From contig JASFEP010000025.1 of assembly GCA_050124775.1 (NCBI GenBank), forward strand, positions 1 to 21,516: 21,516 nucleotides of DNA, read 5' to 3'. The notes under the pieces were generated by a model that was not told the origin of the DNA, ran no database searches, and was given only the letters and a program-made list of their open reading frames with translations. This stretch comes from WTAW01 sp050124775. Lineage in GTDB: Bacteria; Acidobacteriota; Aminicenantia; Aminicenantales; Aminicenantaceae. Shown piece after piece: positions 16,374-21,516 of the stretch (its first letter is position 1; each line of letters starts with the position of its first letter). The position numbers and the translations under genes were made by a program.

Positions 16374-16469
16374 TTATACAAAATCGATGGGATGTGCCCC
16401 AGCTTCAACTGCTGTGCGTTTATCGGTATCAAACTTGAAATAAGAATAATCCGGGCAAAACACTACCAT
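16374..16469 (-). CDS. Possible near-leaderless 31-residue ORF
   Basis: An ATG lies about 5 nt after the expected transcription start of the promoter at 16481-16508, opening a 31-codon frame (MVVFCPDYSYFKFDTDKR, then a further 13 residues). Its TAA stop is 20 nt before the next gene. There is no Shine-Dalgarno sequence, so it would be translated as a leaderless message. Thirty-one open codons can arise by chance, and I recognise no family. It could be a leader peptide, a small operon member or only 5' UTR. Confidence 0.3.
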   Translation of the reverse strand: MVVFCPDYSYFKFDTDKRTAVEAGAHPIDFV

Positions 16470-16480
16470 TAAACTAGTCT

Positions 16481-16508
16481 ATTATAAACACGCAAAAAAT
16501 AATGTCAA
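16481..16508 (-). promoter_or_regulatory. Consensus sigma70-type promoter of the phosphodiesterase operon
   Basis: On the minus strand TTGACA (16508-16503) and TATAAT (16486-16481) are both exact consensus hexamers, separated by 16 nt. Transcription would start near 16474, giving a leader of about 120 nt before the phosphodiesterase gene at 16353. The -35 box starts just 6 nt beyond the stop codon of the acyl-CoA synthetase gene, so the operon has its own strong start. Confidence 0.85.
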
Positions 16509-16518
16509 TCTCATTATT
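16498..16518 (-). repeat. Perfect dyad over the -35 box; terminator or operator
   Basis: On the minus strand AATAATG (16518-16512) and CATTATT (16504-16498) are exact 7-bp inverted repeats around a 7-nt centre. The dyad contains the acyl-CoA synthetase stop codon at one end and covers the -35 hexamer. A T-run overlaps and follows the second arm (16499-16494), so it could be a weak AT-rich terminator for the upstream gene. It is also well placed to be an operator, possibly for the RHH protein of the operon. Confidence 0.5.
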
Positions 16519-18652
16519 GTAACAAACCTGGATCGAGGATGATCCTGGCATCGACGATGAGACACCCCTTGCCCTTTTCGTAAACGATGAGGGGATTGAT
16601 GTCGAGTTCCTTGATGTCCTCAAAATCTGTCACCAGCTGTGAGAGACGTTTGAGGCATTCCTCGATGGATTGAAAGTCATACACAGGTTCTCCACGGACT
16701 CCATCCAGTATTTTGTGTGTTTTCGTTTTTCTGATCATGATGGATGCCGTCAGTTCCCGGATGGGAGCCAGCCGAAAAGTCACATCCTCTAAAGCTTCAA
16801 CGTATGTCCCACCCAGTCCGAACATCAAGATGGGGCCGAACTGGGGATCTCTGTTCATCCCGAGGATAACCTCTTTGCCTGGAGGGACCATTCTCTCCAC
16901 AATGACGCCTAAAATCCCGGCATCCGGCTTCCTTTTTTTAATGTTTTGAATAATTCTTTTATAAGCGGTTCTAACTTCTTTCTTGTTTTGAATGTTGAGT
17001 GAGACGCCCCCAAAGTCGAATTTGTGCAGGATATCGGGAGACACGATCTTCAAAACAACAGGAAATCCGAGTTTCTGAGCGGCCTCTTCGGCCTCCCTCG
17101 CATTTCTTGCGATTGAGGAGCGAATCACGGGAAATCCATAGGCTTTCAATACATCATAGGCTTCGTGCTCCAAAAGGAAAGATCTTCCCTGATTTTTAAC
17201 GGATTGAATGATCTTTTTCGCTTTTGCTTTTTTGACCTGGAACGTTCTGACCTTTGTCTTGGGCCGTGCAAGCCACTCTGTAAAATTCTTCATTACAGAG
17301 AGCACTTTTGCCGCAGATTCGGGGAATCTGTAGGCGGGAATGCCATTCGCTTCGAGGATATCGAGGCCTTTGGAGACGTCGTAAATACCCAAATAACAGC
17401 AGACCATAGGTTTTTTATGAGATTGCGTCGCTTTGACGATCGCCCAGGAAATTTTTTCAACGTCCGTGAACGCCGTCGGCGTGAGGATGACCATAGCGGA
17501 ATGGACATCCTTCTGCGATAAGATCACTTTGAGTGTGGCTTCGTACTGTTCATATTGGGCCTCGGCAATCATATCGACCGGATTATTAATACTCGCTGTC
17601 GGGGGGAGAATTGTCTTTAGGGCCTTTTTGGTGCTCGGCGAGAAGGAGGCGATCTTTAATCCGTTCTGGATGAGCGCATCGGTGGCGAGTATCCCGGGTC
17701 CTCCGGAGTTTGTGATGATCGCGACGTTTTCCCCTCCTGGTAACGGCTGGCTGGAAAATGCCTTTACATAATCGAATATCTCCTCCAATGTGTCTCCCCT
17801 CAGGACACCGCACTGGTCGAAGATGGCATTATAGACTTTGTCCGACCCGGCGAGTGAGCCTGTGTGTGACGATGCCGCTCTCGCACCCAAAAGCGTCCGT
17901 CCTGCCTTGAGTGCAATTATCGGCTTGGGATTTTTGGGGTGTGAGGTAATCTCTCTGGCGATAGACATAAATTCACGGCCGTTTACCAAGTCTTCCAGAT
18001 ACATCAGGATGACGTCTGTCTTCGGGTCCTCTTTGAGATAGAGTAGCAATTCATTTTCGGTAAGACCTGCTTTGTTACCCATGCTGATGAATTTGGAAAA
18101 GCCAACATTGGATTCTATGGCATAATCCAGGACAGCCACACAAAGGGCCCCACTCTGAGACATGAATGCAATATTCCCCTCCAGAGGCATCTGTGTGCCG
18201 AATGTGGCATTTAAAGAGGTTAAAGGGTCTGCGTTGATCATGCCCAAACAGTTCGGGCCGAACAAACCGATACCGTAATGTGCGATAATTTTTCGAACTT
18301 CATTCTCGAGTTCGATTCCTTTTCCTCCGATCTCTTTGAATCCCGCAGAAATGACGATCGCGCCCTTCACGTTCTTTTTGCCGCATTCTTCGAGTATGGA
18401 CGGGACAAGGTGTGCAGGGACAATGATGACAGCCAGATCGACGATATCGGGAATTTCGGTGACATTCGGATAAGACTTGATTCCCAGGATCCCCTTAGCA
18501 TTAGGATTGACGGGGTAGACAATACCCTGGAACCGACTGTCGATAATGTTGGCGAGCAAAGAATGGCCCACGCTTCCCGGTTCTCTGGAAGCGCCGATGA
18601 CCGCGAGAGTTTTGGGATAGAATATTGCATCCAGCTTATCTTTGTTTTTCAT
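16514..18652 (-). CDS. ADP-forming acetate/acyl-CoA synthetase, fused alpha-beta
   Basis: This 712-residue cytosolic enzyme should convert acyl-CoA, ADP and phosphate to acid, CoA and ATP, giving substrate-level ATP in fermenters. The N-terminal CoA-binding Rossmann domain has LAVIGASREPGSVG (about 17-30) and continues to GPNCLG (132-137). The ligase domain follows with SQSGAL and the likely phosphohistidine His263 in SSHTGSLAGS. The C-terminal ATP-grasp (beta) part runs from about 480, with EAYDVLKAYGFPV and ending in DINPLIVYEKG. The order alpha then beta in one chain is a known bacterial arrangement. The ribosome-binding site is AGGGGA. The acyl substrate (acetyl or branched/aryl acyl) cannot be told. 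A -10 box at 18684-18689 may drive it alone. Confidence 0.92.
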   Translation of the reverse strand: MKNKDKLDAIFYPKTLAVIGASREPGSVGHSLLANIIDSRFQGIVYPVNPNAKGILGIKSYPNVTEIPDIVDLAVIIVPAHLVPSILEECGKKNVKGAIVISAGFKEIGGKGIELENEVRKIIAHYGIGLFGPNCLGMINADPLTSLNATFGTQMPLEGNIAFMSQSGALCVAVLDYAIESNVGFSKFISMGNKAGLTENELLLYLKEDPKTDVILMYLEDLVNGREFMSIAREITSHPKNPKPIIALKAGRTLLGARAASSHTGSLAGSDKVYNAIFDQCGVLRGDTLEEIFDYVKAFSSQPLPGGENVAIITNSGGPGILATDALIQNGLKIASFSPSTKKALKTILPPTASINNPVDMIAEAQYEQYEATLKVILSQKDVHSAMVILTPTAFTDVEKISWAIVKATQSHKKPMVCCYLGIYDVSKGLDILEANGIPAYRFPESAAKVLSVMKNFTEWLARPKTKVRTFQVKKAKAKKIIQSVKNQGRSFLLEHEAYDVLKAYGFPVIRSSIARNAREAEEAAQKLGFPVVLKIVSPDILHKFDFGGVSLNIQNKKEVRTAYKRIIQNIKKRKPDAGILGVIVERMVPPGKEVILGMNRDPQFGPILMFGLGGTYVEALEDVTFRLAPIRELTASIMIRKTKTHKILDGVRGEPVYDFQSIEECLKRLSQLVTDFEDIKELDINPLIVYEKGKGCLIVDARIILDPGLLQ

Positions 18653-18683
18653 GTCGATCCCCTAAGATCATTCGTTTGTCCTC

Positions 18684-18712
18684 ATTATAGATTTCCCGCC
18701 CATAAAATGGAA
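18684..18712 (-). promoter_or_regulatory. Candidate promoter of acyl-CoA synthetase gene
   Basis: An exact TATAAT lies on the minus strand at 18689-18684, which would start transcription near 18677, about 25 nt before the gene. The -35 region at 17-nt spacing reads TTCCAT, a poor match, so an activator or another sigma factor may be involved. Confidence 0.45.
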
Positions 18713-18800
18713 TAAAAAGATTCAAGGATGGGTGTTAAAATCTGGACGGAGCGAGACCGCCGCTTTTGATCCTGTGCGAGTTCTCTGGCAGCGGCACAGA

Positions 18801-18825
18801 TTCCACCGATACCGGGATGGTGGAA
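18801..18825. repeat. Inverted repeat in divergent region
   Basis: TTCCACC (18801-18807) and GGTGGAA (18819-18825) are perfect 7-bp arms around an 11-nt centre. There is no T-run on either side, so it is not a terminator. It lies about 65 nt upstream of the candidate thioredoxin promoter and could be a regulator site. Confidence 0.4.
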
Positions 18826-18891
18826 ATGTTGTTATCCAGATTTTTGCTGATTGACGATGGTCTTTTTAGAGTTTTTTAAGGGGAACACGGC

Positions 18892-18920
18892 TTGTTTCGT
18901 AAAGAATCCTGTGTTATATT
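18892..18920 (+). promoter_or_regulatory. Candidate promoter of thioredoxin gene
   Basis: TTGTTT (18892-18897) and TATATT (18915-18920) are separated by 17 nt and resemble a sigma70 promoter, with five of six bases matching in the -10 box. Transcription would start near 18927, giving a leader of about 78 nt. Confidence 0.45.
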
Positions 18921-18991
18921 CACCGTGGTATTTCTTTACTTTATTTGACCTATAGAGATGGCAGGAAATAAGCGCAGTGTTATTGATAACC

Positions 18992-18999
18992 GGGGAGGA
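18992..18999 (+). promoter_or_regulatory. Ribosome-binding site supporting a TTG start
   Basis: GGGGAGGA ends 5 nt before TTG 19005. No ATG or GTG in the frame is better placed and the zinc-ribbon cysteines begin only ten codons later, so this site supports TTG as the start of the thioredoxin gene. Confidence 0.8.
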
Positions 19000-19004
19000 A
19001 GATT

Positions 19005-19448
19005 TTGACGGCCGAGAAAAAAGTAAAGATCAGCTGTCTCCATTGCGGGACCACGAATAGCGCTCCTCTATCCGCAAGCGGGAAAAAGGTCGTTTGCGGA
19101 CGGTGTAAAGAGGAACTTCCGTCACCGGGGGAACTCATCGAGCCTCAACCCAACGAAGCCTACACGCTTTTTCAAAAATCGGCCATACCCGTACTGGTGG
19201 ATTTTTACTCCAAATCCTGCATGCCGTGCGAATGGATGCATCCTGCAGTCATGAGCCTGGCGAAACGGAGGATGGGAGAACTGATGGTTGTTCGAATCAA
19301 CGTGGAACTGCACCCAGAGATGGCTGCATCGTTCGGGATCCAGGGCGTTCCAACCTTCATCATTCTTCACAGAGGAAACGAGCGGGCTCGATCTGTGGGT
19401 CAGATGACGGAGACGGATTTTTCCCTCTGGGTCGCCAAATTTACTTAG
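19005..19448 (+). CDS. Zinc-ribbon thioredoxin-like protein (TrxC-like)
   Basis: This 147-residue protein has a short zinc ribbon (Cys11-x2-Cys14 and Cys31-x2-Cys34) followed by a thioredoxin domain (about 45-147), the layout of thioredoxin 2. The active site is SCMPC (Cys72, Cys75) rather than WCGPC, and the cis-proline is Pro116 in GVPTF. It should reduce protein disulfides in the cytoplasm, because no signal peptide is seen. The Trp and Gly changes beside the first Cys may shift its redox potential. Translation starts at TTG, backed by a strong ribosome-binding site. It is first in a plus-strand group with a DUF362 protein and a nitroreductase, but 118 nt separate it from the next gene. 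Confidence 0.85.
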   Translation: MTAEKKVKISCLHCGTTNSAPLSASGKKVVCGRCKEELPSPGELIEPQPNEAYTLFQKSAIPVLVDFYSKSCMPCEWMHPAVMSLAKRRMGELMVVRINVELHPEMAASFGIQGVPTFIILHRGNERARSVGQMTETDFSLWVAKFT

Positions 19449-19553
19449 TATTACCTAATAAATGTCTCATTCATTGCCGTAACTTAATTGGATTCATGGA
19501 TGAGCGCAATTTCGAATATATTTTGCATCCGGCTATGAGCCTGGCGTTTTGAC

Positions 19554-19560
19554 AAAGGAG
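19554..19560 (+). promoter_or_regulatory. Ribosome-binding site that sets the DUF362 start
   Basis: AAAGGAG lies 6 nt upstream of ATG 19567. An in-frame TTG at 19549 would place this site inside the coding region, so the ATG is preferred. Confidence 0.8.
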
Positions 19561-19566
19561 AAGGAA

Positions 19567-20550
19567 ATGAAATGGAGCCGAAGGGAATTTATCAAAGGAT
19601 CTGTTTTTGGGGTTGCGAGTCTGCCGGCATGGAATCTAGGAACCTTGACAAAAGGTGCAGGAGATAAAGTGTCCAAGGTCGCATTGGTCAAGATAAAGGA
19701 ACAAAAACAAGGCGTTAAAGAGGTGCTAGACGTGTTGGACTATCCGTCGATGAGGGGAATGCGAGTATTGATTAAGCCTAATTTTAACACGGCTGATCCT
19801 ACCCCGGGATCGACGCACAATGATACATTGCGACAGCTATTGCTCGCTGTCCATGATGGAGGCGCCAAGGATATCGCAGTCGGAGACAGAAGTGGTCCGA
19901 CCCCGACAAAGGAAGTCTTCGAGGAAAAAGGCATATTCGACATGGCGAAGGAGCTTAACTTCAAACCGATGAATTTTGAAGAGTTTGAAGACAAGGATTG
20001 GATAAGTTTCAATCCTCGTGGTAATCACTGGAAAGAAGGATTTTTGATCGCACGACCTGTGGTCGAGGCTGAATATGCGATATCCACTTGTTGTATCAAA
20101 ACTCATCAGTATGGGGGAGTATTCACGCTTTCTCTAAAAAATTCTGTGGGTGTCGCACCGAGAAAGCTGATGAGAGAGCTTCATGGCTCCCCCGATATGC
20201 GGAAAATGATTGCAGAATTAAACCTCGGTTATAAGCCTGATTTGATTGTGGTGGATGGCATCGAATGTTTTGTGGATGGCGGTCCAATGACCGGAACCAA
20301 AAGAACAGCCAACGTTTTTCTTGCAGGTACAGACCGCGTGGCTATAGATGTGGTGGGGATCGCCGTGCTGAAAGAGCTGGGCGCGAAAAAGGAGATCATG
20401 GAGAGAAAGATCTTCGAGCAGGAGCAGATCCAAAGAGCCGTGGAGCTGGGCTTGGGCATTTCTGGGCCCGAGCAGATCGAATTTGTTACACCTGACCGAA
20501 CAAGCAACGAATACGCAAAAAAGCTTCAGTCAATACTAACACAGGGATGA
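19567..20550 (+). CDS. DUF362 domain protein with Tat signal
   Basis: This is a 327-residue protein. The N-terminus MKWSRREFIKGSVFGVAS is a twin-arginine signal, so it is probably exported folded, perhaps with a cofactor. The body has DUF362 hallmarks: VLIKPNFN, the loop VGDRSGPTPTKEVFE, CCIKTHQYGG followed by TLSLKNSVGVAPRK, and LIVVDGIECFVDGGP. No ferredoxin-like CxxCxxC cluster is present, unlike longer DUF362 proteins. The adjacent cysteines in CCIKTH are the only obvious metal or redox candidates. The biochemical role of the family is not established. It lies 18 nt upstream of a nitroreductase gene, so the two are almost certainly co-transcribed. Confidence 0.85.
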   Translation: MKWSRREFIKGSVFGVASLPAWNLGTLTKGAGDKVSKVALVKIKEQKQGVKEVLDVLDYPSMRGMRVLIKPNFNTADPTPGSTHNDTLRQLLLAVHDGGAKDIAVGDRSGPTPTKEVFEEKGIFDMAKELNFKPMNFEEFEDKDWISFNPRGNHWKEGFLIARPVVEAEYAISTCCIKTHQYGGVFTLSLKNSVGVAPRKLMRELHGSPDMRKMIAELNLGYKPDLIVVDGIECFVDGGPMTGTKRTANVFLAGTDRVAIDVVGIAVLKELGAKKEIMERKIFEQEQIQRAVELGLGISGPEQIEFVTPDRTSNEYAKKLQSILTQG

Positions 20551-20568
20551 TTTACTTTTGAGGAGACA

Positions 20569-21144
20569 ATGAGCGTTTATAAAAATATTATTTCAAGACG
20601 AACGATACGGCAGTTCAAGACTCAGTCTATCTCTCGAGATATTCTGGAAAATTGTGTCGACACAGGACGGCTGGCACCATCGGCAGCAAATCTCCAGCCC
20701 CTGGAGTTTATCGTGGTCGACGATGCGAGAATAACAAAAGAAGTTTTTCCCTGTTTAAAATGGGCGGCCTACATAGCCCCAGAAGGAAATCCTCGCCCTG
20801 GGCAGGAGCCCGTGGCCTATGTGATCGTTATTGTCAACAGAGAGATCCGGTCGCAAGGCTACGAATGGGATGTGGGGGCTGCTATGGAAAATATGATCCT
20901 TACTGCTTGGGAGGAGGGAATAGGAAGCTGTTGGCTTCTCTCTATCGACCGGGACAGATTGAGACGGATATTATCCGTTCCTGAGCACTATCGGATCGAT
21001 TCCGTATTAGCTCTGGGATATCCAGCCGAAGAGTCTATGGTCGAGGAATTGACCGACTCGGTCAAGTACTGGAAGGACGACAAGGGACGCCTTCACGTTC
21101 CCAAAAGAGCACTCAAGGATGTTCTCCATAGGAACGTTTTTTGA
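20569..21144 (+). CDS. Nitroreductase family protein (second)
   Basis: This 191-residue flavoprotein has the FMN contacts SRRTIRQFKTQSI (about 9-21) and GRLAPSAANLQPLEF (about 33-47), and GIGSCWLLSID near 125-135 as the second flavin segment. It belongs to the same short group as the nitroreductase at 8136 but differs clearly in sequence, so the two are not a recent duplication. AGGAGA precedes ATG 20569. It follows the DUF362 gene with an 18-nt gap. The enzyme is predicted cytosolic, which does not match the export signal of its partner. The substrate is unknown. It converges on the pmbA-like gene across 69 nt without a visible terminator. Confidence 0.88.
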   Translation: MSVYKNIISRRTIRQFKTQSISRDILENCVDTGRLAPSAANLQPLEFIVVDDARITKEVFPCLKWAAYIAPEGNPRPGQEPVAYVIVIVNREIRSQGYEWDVGAAMENMILTAWEEGIGSCWLLSIDRDRLRRILSVPEHYRIDSVLALGYPAEESMVEELTDSVKYWKDDKGRLHVPKRALKDVLHRNVF

Positions 21145-21213
21145 TCTAAAGATAGAGTCCAGCTGATTGAAATTCCCCCCGCTTATAAATCCAAGTGATA
21201 CCGAAACACACCT

Positions 21214-21516
21214 CTAAACTCCAGCGATAGTGAGTTCGCTGATCTTGATGGTGGGCCCTGCGAGGGGGCTTCTGAATTCCAGGTCGTTTCCTATCATTTC
21301 TATTGAGTTAAGAATCTGCCCCAGGTTTCCCGAGATCGTGATTTCTGAGACTGGATGGACGATCGTACCCTTCTCAACCCACAAGCCGAATGCGCCTCGG
21401 GATATATCGCCGTTTATGGGATTAAGGCCATGGCCGATCGTACGTGTGAGGATCAGTCCTTTATCCAACGTTGAGATGATATTTTCGGGGGAATCGGTCC
21501 CTTTGTGAAGATAAAA
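21214..21516 (-). CDS. pmbA: PmbA/TldE-type metalloprotease subunit, C-terminal part
   Basis: The frame is open to the right edge, so only the last 100 residues are in the window and the start lies outside. The segment reads FYLHKGTDSPENII, then TIGHGLNPINGDISRGAFGL, then ITISGNLGQILNSIEMIGND, then a TIKISELTIAG ending. This is the C-terminal barrel region of TldD/TldE proteins, and 'GHG.NP..GD.SRGA.G.W' with 'IGNDLEF' is typical of the PmbA/TldE side. That subunit lacks the HExxxH zinc site of TldD and helps degrade unfolded or modified peptides. TldD would be expected next to it, beyond the window. Confidence 0.88.
   Translation of the reverse strand, partial: FYLHKGTDSPENIISTLDKGLILTRTIGHGLNPINGDISRGAFGLWVEKGTIVHPVSEITISGNLGQILNSIEMIGNDLEFRSPLAGPTIKISELTIAGV

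Larger units (their letters stand above)
18653..19004. other. 352-nt divergent intergenic region
   Basis: This gap lies between the acyl-CoA synthetase (minus) and thioredoxin (plus) genes. It holds one candidate promoter in each direction and an inverted repeat near its middle, listed separately. A 16-residue frame from ATG 18958 ends across the thioredoxin TTG start but has no ribosome-binding site. I see no RNA gene or coding remnant in it. Confidence 0.6.

Noticed and set aside
18958..19008. Sixteen-residue frame ending across the thioredoxin start
   Set aside because: It has no Shine-Dalgarno sequence and is too short to judge; the strong GGGGAGGA site belongs to the TTG start.
19496..19552. 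Eighteen-residue frame before the DUF362 gene
   Set aside because: There is only a poor ribosome-binding site and no sign of coding bias, and it runs into the start region of the DUF362 gene.
8136..20569. The two nitroreductase genes as a recent duplication or composite-element ends
   Set aside because: The proteins share only family motifs and differ elsewhere; no repeats or transposase genes lie beside them.

Overview
The window looks like chromosomal DNA of a bacterium with moderate GC content. Supporting signs are Shine-Dalgarno-led genes, sigma70-type promoter hexamers, a lipobox, twin-arginine signals and tightly packed operons with 1-11 nt overlaps. The gene mix (M28/DUF4910-type peptidase, ADP-forming acyl-CoA synthetase, DUF362 protein, small nitroreductases, PmbA/TldE, several alkaline-phosphatase-superfamily proteins) fits an uncultivated anaerobe of the Aminicenantes/Acidobacteria kind. 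That placement is inference from gene content, not from a marker gene. I see no rRNA, tRNA, CRISPR array, transposase or integrase.

Left part (1-5961). Positions 1-148 hold two inverted repeats, one resembling a weak terminator. A four-gene plus-strand operon (149-3676) follows, with two ATPase/permease pairs of an ABC-2 type exporter. Two minus-strand genes come next: a lipoprotein (3812-4795) and a six-segment membrane protein of unknown role (5020-5961). The region 5962-6091 is a divergent intergenic region.

Middle (6092-16508). A secreted M28-like peptidase overlaps a small nitroreductase on the plus strand. This pair converges, with a 4-nt stop-codon overlap, on a long minus-strand operon that reads 16353 to 8705. 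The operon encodes three alkaline-phosphatase/phosphodiesterase-superfamily paralogues predicted for three places (cytosolic, membrane-anchored, Tat-exported), a 63-residue ribbon-helix-helix protein, an EMC3/Oxa1-like membrane protein with a large extra domain, and a class I/II aminotransferase. It starts from a promoter with exact consensus -35 and -10 hexamers (16481-16508). A 7+7 bp dyad covers the -35 box, and a possible near-leaderless 31-residue ORF (16374-16469) lies between the promoter and the first phosphodiesterase gene. This operon is the most unusual part of the window.

Right part (16514-21516). A fused ADP-forming acyl-CoA synthetase lies on the minus strand. A plus-strand group then encodes a zinc-ribbon thioredoxin with a TTG start, a Tat-signal DUF362 protein and a second nitroreductase. 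The window ends in the C-terminal part of a PmbA/TldE gene on the minus strand, cut by the right edge.

How the genes may work together: the ABC genes form one exporter. The acyl-CoA synthetase would make ATP from acyl-CoA. The thioredoxin/DUF362/nitroreductase set suggests redox chemistry. The three phosphodiesterase-like enzymes probably act on related phosphate esters in different compartments; their substrate cannot be read from the sequence.
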